DNA of 39,213 nucleotides. Origin: PR03 sp031362725 (GTDB taxonomy: Bacteria > Myxococcota_A > UBA9160 > PR03). Under the pieces are notes generated by a model. The model was not told where the DNA came from. It saw only the letters and a list, made by a program, of their open reading frames with translations, and ran no database searches. Of the stretch, positions 1 to 7,704 are shown in pieces; position 1 is the first letter of the stretch, and each line of letters opens with the position of its first letter. The stretch is from contig JANLTC010000095.1 of assembly GCA_031362725.1 (NCBI GenBank), forward strand, positions 1 through 39,213, given 5' to 3'. Made by a program: the position numbers and the translations under genes.

Positions 1-1758
1 GCGGTCGGCCGCGGCGTCGCGAAGCGCGTGCGCGGCTTCGGCGCGCGCGTCGTCGTGCACGATCCGTTCGTGTCGCGCGAGCGCGCGGCGCTCGCCGACG
101 CGGAGTGGATGGACTGGGAGGAGCTACTCGCGACGAGCGACGTCGTGACGCTGCACGCACCGCTCGCGGACGCCACGCGGGGGATCGTCGGCGCCGCGGC
201 GATCGCGCGCATGAAGCGCGGCGCGCTGCTGGTAAACACCGCGCGCGCAGCGCTCGTGGACGAGCATGCGCTCGCCGCGGCGCTCGCGAGCGGCCAGCGC
301 GGCGGCGCGGCGCTCGACGTCTTCGACATCGAACCCCCCGGTTCCGATCACGCGCTGCTCGCGTTCCCGAACGTGATCGCGACGCCCCATGTCGGCGGCA
401 ACACGTTCGAGGTCGCCGCGCACCAGGGCCAGATCGTCGCAGCCGATCTCGCGCGCATGCTGCGCGGCGAGGTGCCGGAGAACCTGCGCAACCCGGAGAC
501 GCTCGCCGCGTTCTCGTGGCGGGGACCGCGACCGGAGCCGAGCCGCGAGCGGCTCGTGCAGCTCGCGACTCGACCCGCGCCTGCGGTGACCGATCTGCAA
601 CGCGACGCGAAGAAGGAGGCTTCCGCGCCGCAGGTCGCCGCCGCTGCGATCGCGCAACAGCCGAGCCACGCGCCGCCCGCGGTCGCTGCGCGGATGCACG
701 CAATCCTCGATCGCTTCGTCGCCGCCGCCGTGAGCGACGTGGAACTCGACCGCTTCGCGGCGGATCGCGACGTCACGCTCCACTTCCAGCTGACCGATCT
801 CGGCGAGTCGTTCTGGCTGCGACTGCGCAACGGAATCTGCGGCGCGCTCGGCGCGCCGGACGCCAAGCCCGAGGTCGACCTGAAGCTGCGCGCCGACGTG
901 CTCGACGGCATGTTCACCGGCCGCGTGAACCCGATGCAGGCGGCGATGAACGGCCGGCTCTCGTTCACCGGTGACGCAGCAAAGGCGATGACGCTCCAGC
1001 AGATCCAGCCGGCGCTCGCGCGTCACTATCGTGCGGCACGCGAGGCCGTCGGCGATCCGGGAGACCTCGCGTCGCTGCCGGACCCTTCGGGTGCAGCAGC
1101 GACGCGCGCAGCACCGGGCAGCGGAACCGACGCGGTGCGCGAGGAACTCGTGCAGGTCGTGCGCGAGCTGTACGCACAGCAACTCATTACGGCGACGGGG
1201 GGCAACGTCTCTGCGCGAATCCCCGGCACCGGCGAAGCGTGGATCACCCCGAGCCAGCTCTTCAAGGGCGATCTGCGGCCCGAGATCCTGGTACGCATCG
1301 GCCTCGACGGTACGACGCTCGAGACGCTGGGCGCGGCGCCCTCCAGCGAGCGACTGATGCACTGCGCGATCTACCGAGCGCGACCCGACGCACAAGCCGT
1401 CGTCCACGCGCATGCGACGCACGCGACGATCCTCGCGAACGCCGGTCTGCCGTTCCTGCCGATCTCGACCGAAGCGGCATTCTTCGGCGATCTGCCGCGC
1501 GTGCCGTTCATCATGCCCGGCACCGAGGCGCTCGCGCAGGCGGTCGAAGTGGCGGCCGGTGGGAGCTGGGCGGTGCTGCTGGTGAACCACGGCCTGCTGG
1601 TCGCGGGACGCAGCCTGCGCCGCGCGGCCGACATGGTCGAGATCGTCGAGCGCTCGGCCGAGGTGATCCTCGGCTGTTACGCGGTCGGCAAGGAGCCGCC
1701 GGTGCTGCCGGCGAAGATCGTCGCGGAGCTGCGTGCGCTCGGCGACCTGGTGGCTTGA
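1..1758 (+). CDS. Three-domain fusion: 2-hydroxyacid dehydrogenase (5' partial) + SCP2 + class II aldolase
   Basis: The frame is open at the window edge, so the true start lies upstream; 585 residues are visible. Residues 1-160 are the NAD-binding part of a D-2-hydroxyacid dehydrogenase of phosphoglycerate-dehydrogenase type. The end of the Rossmann glycine loop is at the edge, and the catalytic Arg, Glu and His of the family are at about 82, 111 and 130 (NTARAAL, DIEPP, TPHVGG). Residues about 230-355 resemble an SCP2 sterol/lipid-binding domain (LHFQLTDLGESFWLRLRNG). Residues about 375-580 are a class II aldolase/adducin domain with metal-binding HAH at 469-471 and a further His at 530 (NHGLL). 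This combination could act on a hydroxy-acid or sugar-acid substrate tethered to a lipid, which is inference. The stop is followed after 59 bp by a Rieske oxygenase on the same strand. Confidence 0.85.
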   Translation, partial: AVGRGVAKRVRGFGARVVVHDPFVSRERAALADAEWMDWEELLATSDVVTLHAPLADATRGIVGAAAIARMKRGALLVNTARAALVDEHALAAALASGQRGGAALDVFDIEPPGSDHALLAFPNVIATPHVGGNTFEVAAHQGQIVAADLARMLRGEVPENLRNPETLAAFSWRGPRPEPSRERLVQLATRPAPAVTDLQRDAKKEASAPQVAAAAIAQQPSHAPPAVAARMHAILDRFVAAAVSDVELDRFAADRDVTLHFQLTDLGESFWLRLRNGICGALGAPDAKPEVDLKLRADVLDGMFTGRVNPMQAAMNGRLSFTGDAAKAMTLQQIQPALARHYRAAREAVGDPGDLASLPDPSGAAATRAAPGSGTDAVREELVQVVRELYAQQLITATGGNVSARIPGTGEAWITPSQLFKGDLRPEILVRIGLDGTTLETLGAAPSSERLMHCAIYRARPDAQAVVHAHATHATILANAGLPFLPISTEAAFFGDLPRVPFIMPGTEALAQAVEVAAGGSWAVLLVNHGLLVAGRSLRRAADMVEIVERSAEVILGCYAVGKEPPVLPAKIVAELRALGDLVA

Positions 1759-1762
1759 GAAG

Positions 1763-1777
1763 GGCCGCAGGGCGGCC
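1763..1777 (+). terminator. Short GC hairpin after the fusion gene
   Basis: GGCCGC, a three-base AGG loop, then GCGGCC form a perfect 6-bp stem five bases past the stop codon. No T-tract follows. It could be a weak terminator or attenuator between the fusion gene and the Rieske gene. Confidence 0.3.
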
Positions 1778-1817
1778 GCGCAACGAGCCACAGGCGAGCG
1801 AAGTTCATGAGGGTGTG

Positions 1818-2753
1818 ATGGGCAAGCGCTTTCCGTTCCCGATTCCCAATGGCTGGTTCGCGATGTGCTTCTCCGACGAGCTGGCGGTCGGCGATCTGAA
1901 GACGGTGCATTACTTCGATCGCGACCTCGTCGCGATCCGCGGCCAGGATGGTGTTGCGCGCGTCTTCGATGCGCATTGCCCGCATCTGGGCGCTCACCTG
2001 GGCCATGGCGGCAAGGTCGAAGGCGACGGCGTTCGGTGTCCCTTTCACGGCTGGCGCTTCGATGGATCGGGCCGCTGCGTCGAAGTGCCCTACGCGAAGA
2101 AGATCCCGCCGAAGGCCCGGCTCCATGCATGGCAGGGGGTCGAGAAGAACGGCCTCGTCTTCGTCTGGCGACACGCGCTCGGCGAGGCACCGGGCTGGGA
2201 GGTGCCCGACGTTCCCGAACTCGGCAGCGAGGCGTGGACGCCACCCGAGCGGCGCGAGTGGATCGTCGCCAGCACCTCGCAGGAGATGGCCGAGAACAGC
2301 GTCGATCCCGCGCACTTCCGATTCGTGCACGAGACCAACACGGTGCCGGAGACCGAGAAGGCGGAGATCCGCGGCCACCTGTTGCACGTCGTCTCGAACA
2401 ATCGCGTCGCGACGCCGCGCGGTGAGCAGCACGGTCGAATCGAGATCGAGGCTCACGGCTTCGGCTTCGGCTACACGCGCTTCTCCGGCATCGCCGATCT
2501 GCTGGTGCTGACGAGCGGCTCGCCGATCGACGAAGAACACACCCACACCCGGATCCAGTTCTCCGTGAAGAAGCTCCCCAACTCGGACGCGACGCGCGGC
2601 GTCGGCAAAGCGTTCATCGCCGAGATCGAACGCCAGTTCGCGCAGGACATTCCGATCTGGGAGAACAAGATCCACCTCGAGCACCCTCTGCTCGTCGAAG
2701 GCGAAGCCGAAATCGCCCTACTCCGCCGCTGGGCCCGCCAGTTCTACTCCTGA
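1818..2753 (+). CDS. Rieske non-heme iron oxygenase, alpha subunit type
   Basis: 311 residues. The N-terminal Rieske domain has the [2Fe-2S] ligands C54-x-H56 and C74-x2-H77 (CPH, CPFHGW). The catalytic domain carries the mononuclear iron site in ENSVDPAHFRFVH (N160, D163, H166, H171); the third ligand is probably an Asp in the C-terminal part. The arrangement resembles single-component steroid-type oxygenases (KshA or cholesterol-desaturase group), but the substrate cannot be read from sequence. The ATG at 1818 is preceded by GAGG at 1809-1812. A separate reductase would be needed and none lies adjacent. Proximity to an SCP2 domain hints at a lipid or sterol substrate; this is inference. Confidence 0.9.
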   Translation: MGKRFPFPIPNGWFAMCFSDELAVGDLKTVHYFDRDLVAIRGQDGVARVFDAHCPHLGAHLGHGGKVEGDGVRCPFHGWRFDGSGRCVEVPYAKKIPPKARLHAWQGVEKNGLVFVWRHALGEAPGWEVPDVPELGSEAWTPPERREWIVASTSQEMAENSVDPAHFRFVHETNTVPETEKAEIRGHLLHVVSNNRVATPRGEQHGRIEIEAHGFGFGYTRFSGIADLLVLTSGSPIDEEHTHTRIQFSVKKLPNSDATRGVGKAFIAEIERQFAQDIPIWENKIHLEHPLLVEGEAEIALLRRWARQFYS

Positions 2754-2754
2754 G

Positions 2755-2838
2755 CGGGGACGTTCGTTGCGTTCGCTCGGTCGGCGTCATCGCGCAGGGG
2801 AACCCGCGCCGGCCCGATCGACGCAATCAACGTCCCCG
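2755..2838. repeat. 84-nt imperfect palindrome (REP-like or terminator)
   Basis: Two 32-base arms (2755-2786 and 2807-2838) surround a 20-base loop. The outer 18 bases match at 16 of 18 positions (CGGGGACGTT then TTGCGT shared); the inner parts also pair if one indel is allowed. It begins one base after the Rieske stop codon. It may act as a transcription terminator, or be a REP/RAYT-type palindromic element. Only one copy was found in this window. Confidence 0.7.
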
Positions 2839-2903
2839 AGTCACGGGTGGCGCTCAGTTGGGCGGCACGGCGGGCCGATGGGGGGCGACTGGGGAAAGCC
2901 GCC

Positions 2904-3428
2904 GTGCGATGTGCGCTCATGCTGCTGCTGATGATGACCACCGTGGCGACGCGCGCTGCGGCGGATCCGGTGGAGGTTGCCGTGGCGACGCATGTCGATG
3001 CGACACCAGATCGCGTTCTTGCCGCACTTGCGGACTTCGAGTCTTGGGGGCGCATCTTCGGCGACGTGCGGGTCGTGCGCTGCGAGCGTCGCGGCAACGG
3101 CGCGCGCATTCGCCAGACCACACGACTCGCCGGGCGTACCGTCACCTACACGATCACTGCGACGTTGCACCCCGAGGCGGGACGTCTCGACGTCGCTCTC
3201 GATGCCAGCGAGCCGAGTGACCTGCTGATGCTGCGATCGAGTTGGCAGATCGACGCGCATCCGAGCGGGGGCTCGCGCATCGCACTCAGCGTGGTGACGA
3301 AGTCGAGCGTGATGGTGCCGGTGTTCGTCGAGCGTCTGGCGGTCGCCCATACAGCACGGCGATCCATCGACGAACTCGCGCGCGCACTCGATCGTACCGG
3401 ATCGCGCGCAACCTACGCCGGCTGGTAG
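2904..3428 (+). CDS. Secreted SRPBCC (START-like) family protein
   Basis: 174 residues from GTG 2904, chosen because GGGGAAAG sits five bases upstream and because it gives a compact signal peptide (LMLLLMMTTVATRAAADP, cleavage after about residue 20). A longer reading from GTG 2847 is possible but lacks a ribosome-binding site. The mature protein has the SRPBCC/polyketide-cyclase pattern: a beta start (VEVAVATHVDATPDRVLAALADFESWG), a central antiparallel sheet and a long C-terminal helix (SIDELARAL). Such domains bind hydrophobic ligands in a deep cavity. Export to the periplasm is suggested by the leader. The ligand is unknown. Confidence 0.75.
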   Translation: MRCALMLLLMMTTVATRAAADPVEVAVATHVDATPDRVLAALADFESWGRIFGDVRVVRCERRGNGARIRQTTRLAGRTVTYTITATLHPEAGRLDVALDASEPSDLLMLRSSWQIDAHPSGGSRIALSVVTKSSVMVPVFVERLAVAHTARRSIDELARALDRTGSRATYAGW

Positions 3429-3445
3429 CAAGCGCAGGCGACTCG

Positions 3446-3667
3446 CTACTGCGTACGCACCTCGGCGCCGATCGCACGCGCCAACTGCTCGGCGAGCTGC
3501 TGCGCATCGGGCTGCGAGCGCAGCGCAAAGCGCGCGCGGCGTTCGGCGCCTGCACCTCGATGCCCGCCGGCGTCACGCAGAGAGGAGGGCCCGACGTGCT
3601 CCGGAGTCATCGCGAGCGCGCTGGCGCCGAGCAACAACAAGAACGCCAGCTGGGAGCGTCGATGCAT
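3446..3667 (-). CDS. Small putative secreted protein, uncertain
   Basis: 73 residues. The only notable features are a good signal-peptide-like N-terminus (MHRRSQLAFLLLLGASALA) and a short helical C-terminus (DAQQLAEQLARAIGAE). No clear ribosome-binding site precedes the ATG, and no family is recognised. It lies convergent to the SRPBCC gene, with 17 bp between their ends. It could be a chance frame in high-GC DNA. Confidence 0.35.
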   Translation of the reverse strand: MHRRSQLAFLLLLGASALAMTPEHVGPSSLRDAGGHRGAGAERRARFALRSQPDAQQLAEQLARAIGAEVRTQ

Positions 3668-3749
3668 GTGGGCTCGTGCCCGCCAGGACGCCGGGTCCAC
3701 GGCGACGCGTCCGAGACCAGCCACGTCCGCAACCCGAAACGATGACCCC

Positions 3750-3944
3750 ATGGAGATCAACGGCGTCGCGCATCTGTTCTCGACGGTGAGCAACATCGAA
3801 GCAGCGCTGCCGTTCCACGAGAAGCGGCTGGAAGCGGGGAACGGGGCGCGCGGGTACTACGCGCTTCGGTTCGAGGATCCGCATTGCGTACGTCCGGAAC
3901 TGAAGTTCGTGCGGGGCACGGGGCTACTCGCGGAGAAGGCGTGA
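3750..3944 (+). pseudogene. VOC (glyoxalase/bleomycin-resistance) protein, internally deleted
   Basis: The frame encodes 64 residues. The first 25 (MEINGVAHLFSTVSNIEA.. to PFHEK) match the usual N-terminal beta-alpha unit of VOC proteins. The last 30 (GYYALRFEDPHCVRPELKF.. to GLLAEKA) match the usual C-terminal strand with its metal-ligand Glu. The roughly 75 residues normally between them are missing, so neither the barrel nor the metal site can form. The deletion keeps frame. The family's usual length of about 140 residues and the sharp junction at HEK/RLEAG support a remnant rather than a functional small protein. Confidence 0.65.
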
Positions 3945-4240
3945 GAGGGAGCGCGAGCCGCGCTCTTCGAGATCCTCCTCGGCCACCCTTCGCGTGCGCG
4001 ATCGCCCTCCGTCCGCGTGGGGATCTCGTCTCGATCGGCTGCGCGTTCGCCCTCGGCGGCATCGTCGGGGACATGGCCCCGGTCTCTGCGACCGCATGCG
4101 CCCCTCGTGCTCCCATCCATTGCGCCGTGTCATGAGGTCGCCACGGGGGATCCTCGCCGGCGCGGCGCTGCGCAGGCCCTTCCGGCGGCAAGCCAGCCGA
4201 TTCCTCCCGTTGGCGCGCAAGCCTGTAAATCGTCTTGCCC
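3945..4240. other. Intergenic stretch with no recognised gene
   Basis: About 300 bases of GC-rich sequence between the VOC remnant and the cytochrome promoter region. Short frames on both strands are Arg/Pro-rich and resemble no family. No hairpin with a T-tract or riboswitch-like structure was seen. It may be decayed coding sequence belonging to the VOC remnant. Confidence 0.5.
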
Positions 4241-4242
4241 GC

Positions 4243-4271
4243 TTGACGTGGGAAAATTTTCCATCTATCGA
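4243..4271 (+). promoter_or_regulatory. Putative sigma70 promoter with embedded operator copy 1
   Basis: TTGACG (4243-4248) and TATCGA (4266-4271) are spaced by 17 bases. The spacer carries GTGGGAAAATTTTCC, whose core GGAAAATTTTCC (4251-4262) is a perfect 12-bp palindrome. The same TTGACGTGGGAAAA string recurs on the minus strand at 19859-19872. A palindrome between -35 and -10 fits repression, or activation by DNA distortion. Confidence 0.6.
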
Positions 4272-4277
4272 GTCGTT

Positions 4278-4293
4278 GTGGGAAAGTTCCCCA
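4278..4293 (+). promoter_or_regulatory. Operator copy 2 (GTGGGAAAGTTCCCCA)
   Basis: A second copy of the palindromic motif, centred 29-30 bases (about three helical turns) from copy 1 and 41 bases before the cytochrome start codon. The aligned 12-mer is GGAAAGTTCCCC (4281-4292). Same-face spacing suggests cooperative binding of two dimers. Confidence 0.55.
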
Positions 4294-4333
4294 TAGGGCC
4301 TGCCGATTCCCATGGCCGTAGGACCCCCGCCCC

Positions 4334-5566
4334 ATGAGGTACTCCTTGGACCGTGCCGTCCCCGAGCTCCCTGGCGGACGGAGAGAGGCCATCCGCTGCC
4401 GCGCGCAAGCGAGGCGCAGCGATCTCGCCCTCGCGTTCGTGTGCCTGCTCTTCGGCGCAGTGCCGGCTTCCGGGCAGGATCCCGCCTTCGACCATCTCCG
4501 CAGCGGCTTTCCGCTCACCGGCGCACATCTCCGCATTCCGTGCGAGTCGTGCCACGCGCGTGGAGCGTTCGAAGGCACGCCCACGGACTGCCGGTCCTGC
4601 CACGGCAACACGGGCTCGTTCGCGTTGACGGGGAAGCCTGCCAACCACCTTCAAACGTCGATGCCCTGCGGCGACTGTCACAGCACGATCGCATGGAGCC
4701 CCGCGCGCTTCGACCACGCCGATGCCACGGCGTCCTGCGCGAGCTGTCACAATGGAGTGACGGCGACCGGGAAGTCGCGGAATCACCTTCCCACGCCCAA
4801 CACCTGCGACGACTGCCACAGGACTGCGGCGTGGAGCCCCGCGCGCTTCGATCACGCTGCCGTCAGCGCCTCCTGCGCGACGTGCCACAACGGAGCCCTC
4901 GCAACCGGCGAGTCCCCGCGTCACCTGCCGACGCCGAACACCTGCGACGACTGCCACACCACCACCGCGTGGCTTCCCGCGCGCTTCGAACACTCCGGTG
5001 TCACTGCCTCGTGCGCGACGTGCCACAACGGATCGATCGCGACCGGCAAGCCGCGGGGTCACCTACCGACGCCGAACACCTGCGACGACTGCCACACCAC
5101 CGGGGCGTGGCTTCCCGCGCGCTTCGACCACGCGGTCGTGACGGCGAGCTGCGCCACTTGTCACAACGGCCGGGCTGCCACCGGCAAACCGAACAAACAT
5201 TTCATCACCAGCCTCGACTGTGGCGAATGCCACAACACGAGCCTCTGGTCGGTCTCGACGTTCCAGCACAGCTCTCCCAACTACCCGAGCGGCCATCGAC
5301 AGGTCGTCGTCTGCACGGCGTGTCACGCCGCCAACACCGAAACCTCGGCCTGGCAGACGCCGTCGTTCCGACCCGAGTGCGCGGGTTGTCACGCATCGGC
5401 CTTCAGGCCGAGTCCCCACAAGAAGGTGGACGCGCCGCCACAGCTCTACTCGGTGAGCGAGCTGCGCGACTGCGCCGGTGCCTGTCACCTCTACACCGAC
5501 GCGACGCTCACGCAGGTCCTCGAACGGCGCAGCGGCCAGCACAGCGCGGCGCGGGGTGGGTGGTGA
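4334..5566 (+). CDS. Multihaem c-type cytochrome, 13 CXXCH + 1 CX3CH, tandem repeats
   Basis: 410 residues. After an Arg-rich N-region there is a signal sequence (LALAFVCLLFGAVPASG, cleavage about residue 48). Thirteen CXXCH motifs follow (CESCH, CRSCH, CGDCH, CASCH, CDDCH and so on), plus CAGACH near the C-terminus, which could be an atypical CX3CH haem site. The centre is four near-identical 46-residue units, each with two haem motifs, an AW-PARFDH segment (a possible distal His ligand) and HLPTPNT. It would be exported and matured by cytochrome c biogenesis. It is the first gene of a six-gene operon under two operator copies, and the next gene, an outer-membrane barrel, starts 11 bp after its stop, so the pair may form a porin-cytochrome-like unit. 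The ATG 4334 has only a weak ribosome-binding site. Confidence 0.9.
   Translation: MRYSLDRAVPELPGGRREAIRCRAQARRSDLALAFVCLLFGAVPASGQDPAFDHLRSGFPLTGAHLRIPCESCHARGAFEGTPTDCRSCHGNTGSFALTGKPANHLQTSMPCGDCHSTIAWSPARFDHADATASCASCHNGVTATGKSRNHLPTPNTCDDCHRTAAWSPARFDHAAVSASCATCHNGALATGESPRHLPTPNTCDDCHTTTAWLPARFEHSGVTASCATCHNGSIATGKPRGHLPTPNTCDDCHTTGAWLPARFDHAVVTASCATCHNGRAATGKPNKHFITSLDCGECHNTSLWSVSTFQHSSPNYPSGHRQVVVCTACHAANTETSAWQTPSFRPECAGCHASAFRPSPHKKVDAPPQLYSVSELRDCAGACHLYTDATLTQVLERRSGQHSAARGGW
4667..5218 (+). repeat. Four tandem 138-bp (46-codon) repeats in the cytochrome
   Basis: Units start at 4667, 4805, 4943 and 5081, each at the first Cys codon of a haem motif; a degenerate fifth begins at 5219. 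The last three are nearly identical in DNA, including CTGCGACGACTGCCACA. This suggests recent expansion by unequal recombination, adding two haems per unit. Confidence 0.85.
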
Positions 5567-5577
5567 GGGAGCCGCGC

Positions 5578-7704
5578 ATGGAGTTCGCGCTGCTCGCGCT
5601 GTGCTGCTTCGCGTCGATCGCGAGGGCCGAGGTCGGTCCGCGACGGATGCTCGAGTCGATCGAGATCGTCGAGACCGAGACGGGAGCCGAGCTGCGGATC
5701 CGCTTCGCGACACCACTCCGCTACCTCCGGCACGCACCGCACGCGCGGGGTCGGGAGATCCAGATCGAGATCGCGCCGATCGCCCTCTCCGCCCTCGATC
5801 CGCCGGCGCTCGGGATCTCGCAGTCGCTTCCGGGACCCAAGGACTCTCCGATCCCGCTCGCCGAAGTGCTCTACGAAGGGATCCCCGTCGGCAGCGGTCG
5901 CAGCGTGATCGTGCGCTTCACGCGCGCCGTCGCCTTCGCGGTGCGACCCGGCGACGACATGCGCAGTCTCGTGGTCTTCGTCCCGCGCGAAGCGGCGAAG
6001 CAGCCCATTGCAACGCCCCAGGGCGAACCGCTTGGCGCAGCGCTGATGGATTCCGCCCGTGCGGCGCTGACAGCAGGCGACGTCGATGCAGCGATCCGCA
6101 TGCTCACCAAGGTGCTGTCGCTTCCCGATCACACCGACGCGCCCGAGGCGAAGGAATTGCTGGGCCTCGCACGCGAACGGCACGGTCAGCTCGCGCACGC
6201 GAAGGCGGAGTACGAGGAGTATCTCGCGCTCTATCCGCAGGGCGACGGCGCGACGCGGGTCCGCCAGCGCCTAGACGCGCTGCTCACCGCGCACTCCGCG
6301 CCACCCCAGCAAACGGGTGCTGCGGCGGTCGAGCCGCGCGACGCGCACCCGATCTCGTTCCTCGGCTCCACGGGTTCGTGGTACCGCTACGAATCGCGCC
6401 ACGGCGAGGCCGGCTCGAGCCTTGCCGATTCTTCGCTGCTCACCGACGGCACCTTCGTGTTGCGCTCGCAGCTCGGCGACTGGGCACTGCGCGGACAGGC
6501 CGCGGGTTCGTATCTCTTCGACTTCGCGGGAGGCATGAACCAGAACGAGACGCGTGTCTCGACGGCGTTTCTCGACGCGAAGCAGACCGACGGGCCCTGG
6601 ACCGGAACGATCGGTCGCCAGCCCGGCAACACGACGGGCGTGTTCAGCCCCTTCGACGGCTTGCGCGTCGGCCGTCGCGTCGCGGCGCAGTGGAGTCTCG
6701 GCGCCATCGGCGGGCTTCCGGTCGAGTACTGGGAGACGGGGCGCTTCGTCGAGACGGGCCGCCATCTCTACGGAGTGTCGCTCGACGCCAATGATCTCTT
6801 CGGCAAGGTCGATGGACAGCTCTTCGCGGTCGAGCAGCACGCGGAGGGCCTGCTCGACCGCCGCGCGATCGGTGCCGAGTTCCGCTACGCGGACGCAGGC
6901 CGCTTCCTCACCGGACTGCTCGACTACGACGTCTTCTACGCGTCGCTCAACACGGCGTTGCTGATCGGAAACTGGCAGGTCACGCCGGCGACAGGCCTCA
7001 ATCTCTATGCCGATTACCGCAACTCGCCGACGCTCACGACGACCAACGCGATCATCGGGCAGAACGTCGATCGAGTCGATCAGCTGACCGGCCGCTTCTC
7101 GACCGACCAGATCGAGTCGCTCGCCGAGGATCGCACCGCGCGCTCCACACTGGTGAGTCTGGGCGCGACGCAGCAGCTCGGCGATCGCTTCCAGCTCGCC
7201 ATCGACGGATCGCTCTCGGAGTTGTCGGGCACGCCGGCGTCCGGTGGTGTCGAGGCGAGCCCGGGTACCGGATGGGAGTTCTCGCTCTACCCGCAGCTCG
7301 TCGCGAATGGACTCTTTCTCGGCAACGACGTCGGCCTGCTCGGCATGCGCTGGTTCCATGGTCACAACGCCGACACCTACTCGCTGATCGCGACCGAGCG
7401 GATCCCGGTGACGCGCTCGCTCCGCTTGATCCCGCGGCTGCGCGTCGACTACCGCACGCGGACTGCCCGCGACGAGTTCCGACCGCGCCCCGACGATCCC
7501 AACTCGACATTGCCCGCGTTCGTCTCGGCCACCCGCGTTCGCAACGGGCAGCTCACCGTGCGGCCCTTCCTCGGCGCCGAGTACCGGATCGGGCCCGTCA
7601 CGCTCGACACCGACTGCGGCGTCGAGTGGACCACCGGCTCCTTCGACGGCGGCGGTTCGGAACTCTCGACCATCCTCACCTTTGGAGTCCGCTATGACTT
7701 CTGA
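5578..7704 (+). CDS. Outer-membrane beta-barrel protein with periplasmic TPR-like N-domain
   Basis: 708 residues. ATG 5578 is preceded by GAGGGAG at 5566-5572; the frame runs open far upstream, but that part overlaps the cytochrome gene in another frame. Signal peptide MEFALLALCCFASIARA. Residues about 20-140 form a beta-rich periplasmic domain. Residues about 155-225 are two TPR-like helical pairs (ARAALTAGDVDAAIRMLTKVL; AKAEYEEYLALYPQGD). From about 240 on, alternating aromatic strands with short turns end in GVRYDF, the terminal Phe recognised by the BAM machinery. In porin-cytochrome systems the barrel holds a cytochrome across the outer membrane; that role here is inferred from its position right after one. 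The last 11 bp overlap the next gene. Confidence 0.8.
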   Translation: MEFALLALCCFASIARAEVGPRRMLESIEIVETETGAELRIRFATPLRYLRHAPHARGREIQIEIAPIALSALDPPALGISQSLPGPKDSPIPLAEVLYEGIPVGSGRSVIVRFTRAVAFAVRPGDDMRSLVVFVPREAAKQPIATPQGEPLGAALMDSARAALTAGDVDAAIRMLTKVLSLPDHTDAPEAKELLGLARERHGQLAHAKAEYEEYLALYPQGDGATRVRQRLDALLTAHSAPPQQTGAAAVEPRDAHPISFLGSTGSWYRYESRHGEAGSSLADSSLLTDGTFVLRSQLGDWALRGQAAGSYLFDFAGGMNQNETRVSTAFLDAKQTDGPWTGTIGRQPGNTTGVFSPFDGLRVGRRVAAQWSLGAIGGLPVEYWETGRFVETGRHLYGVSLDANDLFGKVDGQLFAVEQHAEGLLDRRAIGAEFRYADAGRFLTGLLDYDVFYASLNTALLIGNWQVTPATGLNLYADYRNSPTLTTTNAIIGQNVDRVDQLTGRFSTDQIESLAEDRTARSTLVSLGATQQLGDRFQLAIDGSLSELSGTPASGGVEASPGTGWEFSLYPQLVANGLFLGNDVGLLGMRWFHGHNADTYSLIATERIPVTRSLRLIPRLRVDYRTRTARDEFRPRPDDPNSTLPAFVSATRVRNGQLTVRPFLGAEYRIGPVTLDTDCGVEWTTGSFDGGGSELSTILTFGVRYDF

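Noticed and set aside
124..2244. 706-codon antisense frame over the fusion and Rieske genes
   Set aside because: The sense strand encodes recognisable catalytic motifs in both genes; the antisense product is Arg/Ala-rich and featureless.
4243..4293. Operator copies as LexA, FNR/CRP, sigma54 or MraZ sites
   Set aside because: The core GGAAA-NN-TTYCC does not match the LexA or FNR/CRP forms or the TGGC-N8-TGCW of sigma54. MraZ uses direct GTGGG-type repeats near dcw genes, which are absent here.
4770..4800. TTCCCACG within the cytochrome gene as an operator half-site
   Set aside because: It lies in conserved repeat coding sequence (HLPTP) and lacks the second arm.
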